A stretch of 64,000 bases of DNA from Brevibacillus sp042683565 (GTDB taxonomy: Bacteria; Bacillota; Bacilli; Brevibacillales; Brevibacillaceae): assembly GCF_042683565.1 (NCBI RefSeq), contig NZ_JBHUJW010000034.1, positions 124,001-188,000 on the forward strand, written 5' to 3'. Below, one piece after another: positions 43,978 to 51,813 of this stretch. Within the stretch, counting starts at the first letter, position 1, and every line of letters begins with the position of its first letter. Under the pieces are notes generated by a model. The model did not search any database. It was given only the letters and a program-made list of their open reading frames with translations, and had not been told where the DNA came from. The position numbers and the translations under genes were made by a program.

Positions 43978-44889
43978 ATGAACCTGCATGCCTTGCGCAT
44001 TTTCGTCGAGGTCGCTTCCCGAGGCAGTGTCACTGCTGCTGCCGATGCCTTGTCGATCAGCCAGCCCGCCGTGAGCGCGCAAATCCGCAAGCTGGAGCAC
44101 GAGCTGGGCGTCACGCTGGTGAAGCCCGCTGGACGGGGCATCTCGCTCACCGATGAAGGCCGTTTTCTCGCAGAGCAAGGAAGGCGCATCTACGAGCAGG
44201 AAAAGGAGATTGAGATACATCTCGCGGAAATGCGGGAAGGAACAGTCGGGAGGCTGCGAATCGCCTCGACGTTTTTGCCCGCGCACTACCTGGTGCCCAA
44301 GTGGCTGTCCGCCTACAAGCAGGCGTATCCGCAGGTGGACGTTGAAATCTGCACAGGAAATTCCCGGCAGTCCGTTCAGCGGATCTTGCACGGCGAGGCA
44401 GACCTTGCCGTCATCACCAATGAAGTGTGGGATGACCGCCCCATCCGCCGCATCTACCTGCTCGATGTGGACTTCTGGTTCATCGTTCCCCCGCGCCATC
44501 CTTACGCCGGACAGGAGGTTGAGCTGCATCAGCTGGTGCAGGAGCCTTTTTTGCTGCGGGAACCGGGCAGCTCCACGCGGGAAAAGCTGTTCGCGCTGTG
44601 CATGGAGCATCAGGTCCCCTTTCCCCGCGTCGGACTGCAATACCACGGGCTGATCGAGTCGATCCAGTCCGTTCGCGCCGGATACGGAACGATGCTCGCC
44701 CCGGAAATGGCAGTCCGCGAGCTGGTGTCCCGCGGCGAGGTCGGCCGCGTCTTCGTGCCAGGCGTCGAGATCAAGCGACCGGTCTACCTTTGCCTGCGTG
44801 ACGACACACACGAGCTGCGACCAGTCATCCGGCGGTTTTTGGAGCTGCTCCACAGGGAGTTTCTAGGCGCCACATGGGAAATGGGTTAG
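43978..44889 (+). CDS. LysR-family transcriptional regulator
   Basis: 303 residues. Winged HTH at 1-60: LRIFVEVASRGSVTAAADAL, ISQPAVSAQIRKLEHELG. The effector domain starts near 90 with GTVGRLRIASTFLPAHYLVP. ATG 43978 lies seven bases after GGAG; the ATG at 43972 is too close. It is divergent from the MFS gene. It looks like the CysL/YwfK group of bacilli, but the ligand is not evident. Confidence 0.9.
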   Translation: MNLHALRIFVEVASRGSVTAAADALSISQPAVSAQIRKLEHELGVTLVKPAGRGISLTDEGRFLAEQGRRIYEQEKEIEIHLAEMREGTVGRLRIASTFLPAHYLVPKWLSAYKQAYPQVDVEICTGNSRQSVQRILHGEADLAVITNEVWDDRPIRRIYLLDVDFWFIVPPRHPYAGQEVELHQLVQEPFLLREPGSSTREKLFALCMEHQVPFPRVGLQYHGLIESIQSVRAGYGTMLAPEMAVRELVSRGEVGRVFVPGVEIKRPVYLCLRDDTHELRPVIRRFLELLHREFLGATWEMG

Positions 44890-44895
44890 GGCCAT

Positions 44896-44928
44896 ATAAA
44901 AAAGCCCGATCCTGTCCGGATGGGCTTC
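44896..44928 (-). terminator. terminator between LysR gene and purU
   Basis: AAGCCCATCC and GGATCGGGCTT form a stem, followed by six T on the minus strand, so it serves purU. Confidence 0.8.
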
Positions 44929-44934
44929 CCTGTG

Positions 44935-45831
44935 CTACGGAAACACAATCGTCTTGTTGCCGTACACCAGCACGCGGTCTTCGAGATGCCATCTGACGGC
45001 GCGGGCGAGCACGGTGCGCTCTACCTGACGGCCCAGCTGCTTTAGCATGTCCACGTCTTCCTGGTGGCTGACGCGCTGCACGTCCTGCTCGATGATCGGA
45101 CCTGCGTCCAGCTCCTCGGTCACGTAGTGGGCAGTCGCCCCGATCAGCTTCACGCCGCGGCGGTAAGCCTGCTCATACGGCTTCGCGCCGACGAACGCCG
45201 GCAGGAACGAGTGGTGGATATTGATGATGCGCATGGCGTAGTCTTCGAGAAACCGCGGCGACAAAATCTGCATGTAGCGCGCCAGTACGATGAGGTCTGC
45301 GCCGGCTGCGGCCGCGATCTGTTCTTCCTCGGCCTGCGGCTTGTTTTCTTTCGTCACCGGAATGCAATGATACGGAATGCCGAACGACTCCACCGTCTCC
45401 TGCATGTCCGGGTGGTTGCTGATGACGACGGAAATATCTGCGTACAGTTCGCCGGACTTCCAGCGCCAGAGCAGCTCCAGCAGGCAGTGGTCTTCCTTGG
45501 AGACGAAGATCGCAACCTTTTTGCGCCGACTCGCCTGCACCAGAGAAAAGTCCATGTCAAAGCTCTCGGCAATCGGCGTGAACGCGGCCTTGATTACCTC
45601 GCAGCGCTCCTGCAGATTGGTCAGGTCAAACTCGATCCGCATGAAAAAGCGGCCGGATTCCGGATCGGTCGTGTATTGGTCAGACTGGACGATGTTCGCC
45701 CCCTGCTGAAACAGAAAATGGGAGACCGCCGACACGATCCCGGGCCGGTCCGGGCAAGAAATGAGCATCCGGGCGCGATCTTTGTACTTTTCTGTATAAG
45801 CCTGCCAATCTCTCTCTGATAAACGATACAT
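44935..45831 (-). CDS. purU: formyltetrahydrofolate deformylase
   Basis: Hydrolyses 10-formyl-THF to formate and THF. 298 residues. An ACT domain covers about 20-90 (LISCPDRPGIVSAVSHFLFQ). The formyltransferase domain follows, with ISNHPDMQETVESFGIPYH and the catalytic segment NIHHSFLPAFVGAKPYEQAY, then GATAHYVTEELDAGPIIEQD with the active-site Asp. ATG 45831 lies behind GAGAGAGGAAATC. Confidence 0.96.
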   Translation of the reverse strand: MYRLSERDWQAYTEKYKDRARMLISCPDRPGIVSAVSHFLFQQGANIVQSDQYTTDPESGRFFMRIEFDLTNLQERCEVIKAAFTPIAESFDMDFSLVQASRRKKVAIFVSKEDHCLLELLWRWKSGELYADISVVISNHPDMQETVESFGIPYHCIPVTKENKPQAEEEQIAAAAGADLIVLARYMQILSPRFLEDYAMRIINIHHSFLPAFVGAKPYEQAYRRGVKLIGATAHYVTEELDAGPIIEQDVQRVSHQEDVDMLKQLGRQVERTVLARAVRWHLEDRVLVYGNKTIVFP

Positions 45832-45918
45832 GATTTCCTCTCTCCTCCATGAGCAACAGCAAAAAGTTGTTTGAAATTATACCACTCCCCGCCGCTTTTC
45901 CATAGCCATAAAGCAAAT

Positions 45919-46596
45919 CTATTCTCCCTTGTAACCAATTCCGTTCATCAAGATGTCTACGGTGAGGTCGATCTGCTCGTCGTCGCTGCGCTTTTGGAAG
46001 TCTTCCGTGTCCAGCACTTGCCGGAACAGCACCAGGCCGATCATGGAGGACAGCACCGCGCGAAACACGGCTTCCGGCGGCAGCGGCCGCAGCTCCCGGG
46101 CGACGACCTTGGCCTCGATCAGTTTTTGCACCATTTCCTTCACGTCGGAAAACACGGTGGAAATCAGCGCTTCCCGAATCTCTTCGTGAAAGAACGCTTC
46201 CTGCAGCAGAATGCGGAAGGTCTTTTCGTTGTGGATGATCATCCCGAGCCGATTGCGGTACAGCTCTGTCGCGATCTGGGCAAACGGCTTGCCGGCCTGC
46301 TCGCGGAAAATTTCGCGAACGTCCTTCAGGATAAAGGGACGCGCAAACTTGACGAGCACCGGGGCCACTACGGCCAGCAAAATGTCTTTCTTGGACTTGT
46401 AGTGGCGAAAGATCGTGCCCTCCGCCACCCCGGCTTCCCTGGCGATCTCGGCGGTCGAGCTGGCATGAAAGCCTTTTTCGGCGAACAGCTTGATGGACGC
46501 CCGCAGAATGCTCCGCTGCTTTTCCGTCATCTCTCTCTCGTCCTTCAGTTCTTCTACATATTGCAACAGGCCCTCTTCCAATGATGGCTTGTTCAT
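45919..46596 (-). CDS. TetR-family regulator of the efflux operon
   Basis: 225 residues. TetR HTH at about 24-70: LRASIKLFAEKGFHASSTAE, IAREAGVAEGTIFRHYKSKK. The ligand domain is unassigned. It is the last gene of an adaptor-ATPase-permease unit on the same strand, 18 bases after the permease. Two matching palindromes lie at the operon promoter, so self-repression of the whole operon is likely. The E. coli YbhGFSR cluster has the same TetR partner (CecR). Confidence 0.88.
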   Translation of the reverse strand: MNKPSLEEGLLQYVEELKDEREMTEKQRSILRASIKLFAEKGFHASSTAEIAREAGVAEGTIFRHYKSKKDILLAVVAPVLVKFARPFILKDVREIFREQAGKPFAQIATELYRNRLGMIIHNEKTFRILLQEAFFHEEIREALISTVFSDVKEMVQKLIEAKVVARELRPLPPEAVFRAVLSSMIGLVLFRQVLDTEDFQKRSDDEQIDLTVDILMNGIGYKGE

Positions 46597-46614
46597 CTTT
46601 TTCCATTCGCTCCT

Positions 46615-47754
46615 CTATTCGATCTTTTTGCGGAAACGCAGCATCGAGACGGTCAGGATGAGCGCGCAAAAAATGCCCATGCCGAGCGCATCCTGCCACA
46701 GTGCGCTCAAATCGACCGCTTTTAAAAAGATGCCCCGCAAAATTTCCAAAAAATAGGTCAACGGGACCAGTCCGCCCAACCATTGTATCACGAGCGGCAT
46801 CGATTCGCGCGGGAACATGAAGCCGGACAACAGGACGCTCGGGAGGATAAAGGCAAAGGCGATCTGCATTGCCTGCAGCTGCGTCTTGGCGATGGTCGAG
46901 ATGAAGATGCCAAGGCTCAAGGTCGTGATCAAAAACAGCACGGAGAGACTGACCAATAGCGAAATGCTGCCTTTGACAGGAACTCCGAACCAGTACGTGC
47001 CCACCAGCAGCACGAGACAAAAGGAAAACAGGCCGATGCCGACGTACGGCGTGATTTTCCCGAGCATCAGCTCCAGCGGACGGATCGGTGTCACGATCAG
47101 CTGCTCCATCGTCCCCCGCTCCTTTTCGCGCACGAGCGAAAAAGCGGTCAGGATCATCGTCACGTTTTGCATAATCAGACCGATCAGGCCCGGGATGTTA
47201 AAGACGATGCTCTCCATGTTCGGGTTGAACAGCACCCGCGAGTCCAGCGCCAGGGGAGACTCCAGCTCGCCCATGCCCTCCTTTTGCATGCGCGTCTCCT
47301 GCATGGCGATGGAGCGGTTCTGGACGATCAGCTGGGCGTTGGACGCCGCTGTACGGGCGATATTCGGGTCGGAGCCGTCGATGAGCATCTGTATGTGGGC
47401 AGGCTCCTTCCTGTCCTGCTTGCGCGTGTAGTCAGGCGGGATGATCAGGGCGACGCTCGCGCTGCCGTCGTCCAGCATCGCCTCGATCGCGTCGTAGCCG
47501 CTCGCGTGGGCCGTCACCGCAAAGACGCGGGTGTTGACAAACTGGTCGACCAGCTCCCGGCTGTCCGCTGTCGCGCTCTGGTCCCACACCACCATCTTGA
47601 TGTCGTTCACGTCCGTATTGACGGCATAGCCGAACAAAAACAGCATCATCAGCGGCATAACCAGCGCGATTCCCAGACTGGGCCGGTCCCGCTTGATCTG
47701 GATCACTTCTTTTTTGACCACGGACCAGTAGCGTCCAAAAACAAATCGTCTCAT
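46615..47754 (-). CDS. ABC-2 exporter permease, YbhS/YbhR type
   Basis: 379 residues. One N-terminal membrane segment (SLGIALVMPLMMLFLFGYAV), a large extracytoplasmic loop of about 140 residues, then five more segments. The loop ends with VREKERGTMEQLIVTPIRPL, the family signature. ATG 47754 overlaps the ATPase stop as ATGA. Substrate likely drug-like or cationic, by analogy only. Confidence 0.88.
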   Translation of the reverse strand: MRRFVFGRYWSVVKKEVIQIKRDRPSLGIALVMPLMMLFLFGYAVNTDVNDIKMVVWDQSATADSRELVDQFVNTRVFAVTAHASGYDAIEAMLDDGSASVALIIPPDYTRKQDRKEPAHIQMLIDGSDPNIARTAASNAQLIVQNRSIAMQETRMQKEGMGELESPLALDSRVLFNPNMESIVFNIPGLIGLIMQNVTMILTAFSLVREKERGTMEQLIVTPIRPLELMLGKITPYVGIGLFSFCLVLLVGTYWFGVPVKGSISLLVSLSVLFLITTLSLGIFISTIAKTQLQAMQIAFAFILPSVLLSGFMFPRESMPLVIQWLGGLVPLTYFLEILRGIFLKAVDLSALWQDALGMGIFCALILTVSMLRFRKKIE

Positions 47755-48518
47755 CGCCCTGCACCCCCTGCGCCTGCCTGGGCAAGACGGCTTTCCTCCC
47801 GCTTGACCAGATCGATAAACACATCCTCGAGATTGCCCGCGCCCATTTGCTCGATCAGCTCCTGGGGGGTTCCCTGAGCCAGCAGGTTGCCGAAAAAGAT
47901 AAAGCCGATCCAGTCGCACGTCTGCGCCTCATCCATGTAGTGCGTGGTGACGAGCACGGTGATGCCTTGTTTCGCCAGATCGTGAATGACGTCCCAAAAG
48001 ATGCGCCGCGAGACAGGATCGACGCCCGCAGTCGGCTCGTCGAGAATGAGCAGCTCGGGCTTGTGCAAGAGCGCGCAGGAGAGGGCCAGCCGCTGCTTCC
48101 ACCCGCCGGAGAGGGAGCCGGCGATCTGCCTTTCTCTGCCGGTCAGCCCTGCCATCTCGATCAGCTCGGCCTTGCGCTGCCTGCGCTCGGCTGCGTTCAG
48201 CTGATAGACGCCGGCGTAAAAATCGAGATTTTCCTCGACCGTCAAGTCTTCGTACAAGCTGAACTTTTGCGACATGTAGCCGATGCGCTGCTTGATCTCC
48301 TCGCTTCTCGTCATGACATCCAGACCGAGCACCGTGCCGCTGCCGGACGTCGGCACGAGCAGGCCGCACAGCATCCGGATCGTCGTCGACTTGCCCGAGC
48401 CGTTCGGACCGAGAAAGCCGTAGATGGAGCCTTTCGGGACGGTAAGCGTCAGGCTGTTGACGGCGATGCGGTCGCCAAAGCGCTTGGTCAGCTGGTTGCA
48501 GGAAATCGCCGCGTTCAT
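47751..48518 (-). CDS. ABC exporter ATPase, YbhF-like
   Basis: 255 residues. Walker A GPNGSGKST near 38-46, Q-loop GYMSQKFSLYEDLTV, signature LSGGWKQRLALSCALLHKP, Walker B LLILDEPTAGVDP, and H-loop TTHYMDEAQ. The SQKFSLYEDLTVEENLDFY stretch, shortened here, is typical of DrrA/YbhF-type ATPases. It overlaps the adaptor stop and permease start by four bases each. Confidence 0.92.
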   Translation of the reverse strand: MNAAISCNQLTKRFGDRIAVNSLTLTVPKGSIYGFLGPNGSGKSTTIRMLCGLLVPTSGSGTVLGLDVMTRSEEIKQRIGYMSQKFSLYEDLTVEENLDFYAGVYQLNAAERRQRKAELIEMAGLTGRERQIAGSLSGGWKQRLALSCALLHKPELLILDEPTAGVDPVSRRIFWDVIHDLAKQGITVLVTTHYMDEAQTCDWIGFIFFGNLLAQGTPQELIEQMGAGNLEDVFIDLVKREESRLAQAGAGGAGR

Positions 48519-49711
48519 TGGCCTCCCCCCTTGGCTGGTTCAGACAGGATTACGTCAGCCGGCATGCCTGGCTTGAGCTTATCCAGCCCTTCCGTAATCC
48601 GGATCGTGACGGCAAAGACGAGCTTGGTCCGCTCATCCGGCGTCTGCACGTTTTTCGGAGTGAACTCGGCCTTCTCGGAGATCAGGCTGACCGTCCCTGC
48701 GAACGTCTCACCCGGGTAGGCATCGACCTGGATTCCGACTGTCTGTCCCTGCTGCACGCGGTTCAACTGGGCTTCCGGGATGTACACCTTGAGCTTTAGC
48801 TGGTCGTTTTTCATCATCGTAAACAGGCTCGCCCCCGTTTTCGCGACTTCGCCCTGCTCGATGGAGGAGCGCAGCAAAATGCCGTCTGCCGGTGCCGTGA
48901 TCCGCGTCTTTTCCAGCTGCAGCATCGCCTGGTCGAGCTTGGCCTGCGCCTGCTGCTTGGCCGCCAGCAAGGCGCGGATCGTGTAGTCTGTACTGCCTTC
49001 CTTCAGCAGGTCGAGGTCAGCGACTGCCCCTGCCTGCTGTGCCTGCGCCGTGACCGCCTGCGCACTCGCCGCAGCGGCTTCCTCCTCTGCCGAAGCATAT
49101 TGCGCCTGCGCTGCCGCGACCTGGGCTTGCAGCTGGTTCACCTGCGTCGCCGCCTGGCTGACGGCTTCCTGCTGGGCCTCCAGGTCTTTTTGGGAGATCG
49201 CGCCTTGCCGATACAGCGCGGTCGTCTCTGCCAGCCGGTTTTGCTGGTAGGCGAGCGTATGCTGCGCTCCCTTCAGCTGCGACTGTACCTGCGCGAGCTG
49301 TTCCTTTGCCTTGCTGATTCCCGCATCGGCCTGCTTTTTCCGCGCCTGCGCCGTACGGATGTTGGCATTTGCCTGCTGCACGCCGGCCACTCCCTTTTGG
49401 ATCGCCGCATCGCGCGACCCTGCTTTCGCTTCCTCCAGCCGGGCCGTCGCCTGCTCCAGCGCCGCCTTCGCCTCGGCGACATTGATCCGGTAGCTGCGGT
49501 CGTCAATGACCGCCAGTTCCTGCCCTGCCTGTACGCGGCTGCCTTCCTCCGCTTTGACTTGCGTGACCAGTCCGCCGACTTCTGCGACAATCGGCCATTC
49601 GTCCGCTTCGATCGTGCCCGAGAGCGCGGCTTTTTCTTGAGAAATACCGGAGCAGCCGGGCAGAACGAGCAAGATCCCGGCGATTGCGAGAAAATGACGA
49701 ATGCGTTTCAT
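48515..49711 (-). CDS. HlyD-type adaptor lipoprotein, YbhG-like
   Basis: 398 residues. Signal peptide with lipobox LVLPGC, then lipoyl half-motif GGLVTQVKAEEGSRVQAGQE, a long coiled-coil of Ala/Gln-rich helices, the second half (TRITAPADGILLRSSIEQGE region) and a beta-barrel ending in LKPGMPADVILSEPAKGG. It heads the exporter operon. Start ATG 49711 follows GAGGTGGTTAT. A palindrome ends about 20 bases upstream of its start. Confidence 0.9.
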   Translation of the reverse strand: MKRIRHFLAIAGILLVLPGCSGISQEKAALSGTIEADEWPIVAEVGGLVTQVKAEEGSRVQAGQELAVIDDRSYRINVAEAKAALEQATARLEEAKAGSRDAAIQKGVAGVQQANANIRTAQARKKQADAGISKAKEQLAQVQSQLKGAQHTLAYQQNRLAETTALYRQGAISQKDLEAQQEAVSQAATQVNQLQAQVAAAQAQYASAEEEAAAASAQAVTAQAQQAGAVADLDLLKEGSTDYTIRALLAAKQQAQAKLDQAMLQLEKTRITAPADGILLRSSIEQGEVAKTGASLFTMMKNDQLKLKVYIPEAQLNRVQQGQTVGIQVDAYPGETFAGTVSLISEKAEFTPKNVQTPDERTKLVFAVTIRITEGLDKLKPGMPADVILSEPAKGGGQ

Positions 49712-49731
49712 ATAACCACCTCACGTATGAT

Positions 49732-49749
49732 AGTGAGCAATCACTCGCT
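49732..49749. promoter_or_regulatory. palindrome 1, candidate TetR operator
   Basis: AGTGAGCAATCACTCGCT, read on the minus strand, matches the second copy at 49863-49880 in 15 of 18 positions. It lies between the predicted transcription start and the adaptor start codon. Confidence 0.6.
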
Positions 49750-49862
49750 TGAGATGCGAAAAAGTCCGGCGCACATGGTGCGGACAAAAGAGGAATAAAA
49801 ACAGGCCGGATATTCGCAGCAGACCCGGATGAGTGAAGGCAGCTGATCGCCTTGAACAACAC

Positions 49863-49880
49863 AGTGAGTGATTACTCGCT
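49863..49880. promoter_or_regulatory. palindrome 2, candidate TetR operator
   Basis: AGTGAGTGATTACTCGCT is a near-perfect palindrome, ten bases downstream of the -10 hexamer of the adaptor promoter. Binding there should block transcription start. Confidence 0.65.
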
Positions 49881-49889
49881 CTTGTTATG

Positions 49890-49895
49890 ATTATA
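49890..49895 (-). promoter_or_regulatory. -10 of the efflux operon promoter
   Basis: A perfect TATAAT on the minus strand at 49895-49890. I see no good -35 at 17 bases, so the promoter may be weak or activator-assisted. Confidence 0.5.
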
Positions 49896-50086
49896 CGCTC
49901 TCTGTTGCCATCATGTACATGTATTTTTTTGCCCCACGTCCAGCCGCCGGTCCCCCTTTCGGATGCGGAAACGGCAACCAGCCCCCGACAGGAAGGAGCG
50001 AGGAAGGAGCTGGTTTTCTCGCGTACGCCATCGCCTGTTTCTTGCTGGTGAAAGTGCGGCGATCCGCCCCTGCCGTCTCCGATCCG
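49896..50086. other. intergenic stretch, no gene supported
   Basis: Between the efflux promoter and the UMP kinase terminator I see only short overlapping frames without binding sites. A weak hairpin, AACCAGC with GCTGGTT (near 49978-50024), is the only structure. The whole gap from 49712 to 50110 is otherwise regulatory. Confidence 0.5.
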
Positions 50087-50107
50087 CAAAGGCGGCGCAC
50101 ATCCGCC
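50087..50107 (-). terminator. weak hairpin after the UMP kinase gene
   Basis: AGGCGG pairs with CCGCCT around six bases, with only three T after it on the minus strand. Confidence 0.35.
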
Positions 50108-50110
50108 TCT

Positions 50111-50845
50111 CTATTTTAATACCGCTTTCACGTCCCGGGCGATGTAGGTGCCGATGGGCTCGCCCTGGCAAATCTTGACCATCGCCATTGGCTGGTCGAA
50201 GTTGAAGACATGGATCGGCAGACCGTAGTCCCGCGCCAAAATCATGGCGGATTGATCCATCACCTTCAAATCGCGGCGGATGACCTCATCGCAGGAAAGC
50301 GCTGCGTACTGCTTTGCCGCCGCATCCTTTCTCGGATCGGCAGTAAACACGCCGTCTACGCCATGCTTTGCGACGAGTATGGCATCGGCCTCGACCTCCA
50401 GTGCGCGTTGGACGGCGGGATAATCGGTCGTCACGTACGGCTGGCCGTTGCCTCCCGCGAAAATGACGACGTATCCTTTTTCCAGATGATGCACCGCGCG
50501 CAGGCGGATGTACGGCTCGGCTACCGCGTTGATCGGGACCGCTGTCATGACCCTCACTTCCCGGTTCACTCTCGCCTTGAGCACGCCGCGAAGCATCAAG
50601 CTGTTGATGACCGTCGCCAAAGTCCCGATGTTATCTGCCTCCACCCGCTCGATGCCCCACATGTCCGCCATGTTGCCGCGAAAAATATTGCCTCCGCCGA
50701 TCACGATCGCCACTTCCACTCCCATGTCCATCAGCGCGGCTATTTCACCGGCAATGTGCTCAAGCTGCCCAGGGTTGAAGCCAAAACCATTTTCCCCCGC
50801 CACTGCTCCCCCGCTTAATTTGACCAAGACTCGCCTGTAACGCAA
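50111..50845 (-). CDS. pyrH: uridylate kinase (PyrH family), stand-alone copy
   Basis: 244 residues. Motifs: VLVKLSGGAVAG (the usual KLSGEAL with Gly for Glu), VIGGGNIFRGNMADMWG, ATVINSLMLRGVL, RAVHHLEKGYVVIFAGGNGQ, and GVDGVFTADPRKD. It makes UDP from UMP. The start is TTG 50845 behind GAGGAGGGGAGCATC. The main pyrH of Firmicutes sits beside tsf and frr, but here neither is present, so this is probably a second copy. The Gly substitution and isolated location mark it as divergent. Confidence 0.9.
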   Translation of the reverse strand: MRYRRVLVKLSGGAVAGENGFGFNPGQLEHIAGEIAALMDMGVEVAIVIGGGNIFRGNMADMWGIERVEADNIGTLATVINSLMLRGVLKARVNREVRVMTAVPINAVAEPYIRLRAVHHLEKGYVVIFAGGNGQPYVTTDYPAVQRALEVEADAILVAKHGVDGVFTADPRKDAAAKQYAALSCDEVIRRDLKVMDQSAMILARDYGLPIHVFNFDQPMAMVKICQGEPIGTYIARDVKAVLK

Positions 50846-50963
50846 GATGCTCCCCTCCTCATCTCGTTAAACGCTCTCGTGCCGACCTGCCGCCTTGTCT
50901 GCGCCAAAAGCCTCGCAATGCTGTACTTGTACGGAACAGAAAGCGTACTCATTCCTGTCCGCA

Positions 50964-51000
50964 CAAAAAAGAACGAAAGCCGCCATCGCTCTCGTTCTTC
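50964..51000 (-). terminator. intrinsic terminator after the small ORF
   Basis: AGAACGAGAGC pairs with GCTTTCGTTCT (one G-U), followed by six T on the minus strand. It overlaps the stop codon of the 14-codon ORF. Confidence 0.85.
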
Positions 51001-51043
51001 AGGGGAAAAGGAGAAGCAGGTCCATCAGCGCCACTGTTTTCAT
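50999..51043 (-). CDS. possible 14-residue peptide ORF
   Basis: ATG 51043 follows an excellent AAAGGAGG-type site after 47 bases from the DUF402 stop. The product MKTVALMDLLLLFP is hydrophobic, and its stop is inside the terminator stem. It could be a short membrane peptide or a translated leader. No family known. Too short for certainty. Confidence 0.35.
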   Translation of the reverse strand: MKTVALMDLLLLFP

Positions 51044-51090
51044 AGCCTGCCCCTCCTTTTGTTTGTAAATTCGCAAAACTCTCCATCATT

Positions 51091-51609
51091 TTACGCAAAG
51101 AAATTCGGAAAGTCAAAAGCATCCCGTTTGCCTGCCAAAATTTCCCTAAGCAGACCGTCTGCTGTCTCGCATGCAAAACGATGATCCGCTTCGCTGATGA
51201 TCCCCTTTTTCAGCGCTTCATCCAGTTCGTCCTGATCGAGCAAATACACGCTGCCATCCGGCAACACCACGATGTCCAGGTACAGGTCGTCGTACCACAG
51301 ATGTCCTTCCGCATCCTTGCCGTGCCCTTTGCAAATGTCGATGTACCACTGCACCGTGTTTCCCAGTTCATCCAGCATTTTTGTCACGGCGTACGCCTTG
51401 CCATGGGGAAAATACTGCAAATAGACGTAGCCTCTGTCGCCTACGCACAGCACTTTATCGCCGACGGGCATGTACGCAGGTTCGCTGACCTCCTCCAATG
51501 TCAGGCGCACGGCGTATCCGGTAAACGACAGGGCGTCCACCCATTTTTCCTGATAACCCAGCCTTCTGACACGCCTCCAGCCTGGACGGTGTGCTCGTTT
51601 TCGCTTCAT
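51091..51609 (-). CDS. DUF402 domain protein
   Basis: 172 residues. The DUF402 core is YVYLQYFPHGKAYAVTKMLD, then WYIDICKG and LWYDDLYLDIVVLPDGSVYL, with acidic residues that bind metal in characterised nucleoside-diphosphatase relatives. Cytosolic. ATG 51609 lies behind AGGGGATCAGAC. A phosphatase on nucleotides or related substrates is a family-level guess; it sits upstream of a UMP kinase. Confidence 0.85.
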   Translation of the reverse strand: MKRKRAHRPGWRRVRRLGYQEKWVDALSFTGYAVRLTLEEVSEPAYMPVGDKVLCVGDRGYVYLQYFPHGKAYAVTKMLDELGNTVQWYIDICKGHGKDAEGHLWYDDLYLDIVVLPDGSVYLLDQDELDEALKKGIISEADHRFACETADGLLREILAGKRDAFDFPNFFA

Positions 51610-51767
51610 GTCTGATCCCCTCATCGTCTTCGTTCTACTAGCGGAAAGTTGGCAGGCTCCGAAACTGCTCGCAGGAGTGCAGACAGTTCTCGCCCGCGCC
51701 GAAAAGGCCACACCAGGCATTTCTTCTCTTCACTCTACCACGAATGGGAGGCGGTTGTCAGATCGGA

Positions 51768-51800
51768 ATAAAAAAAGACATGCCTTGTCCAAGACATGTC
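51768..51800 (-). terminator. intrinsic terminator after the amino-acid permease
   Basis: GACATGTCTTG and CAAGGCATGTC form a stem, followed by a run of T on the minus strand. Confidence 0.8.
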
Positions 51801-51813
51801 CTTTTTGCTATGC

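Noticed and set aside
45680..47020. A 446-codon minus-strand frame through the TetR and permease genes
   Set aside because: It is out of frame with both real genes and has no start site or motif.
49868..50119. Overlapping short frames on both strands in the efflux-to-UMP kinase gap
   Set aside because: No binding site, signal or family pattern on either strand.
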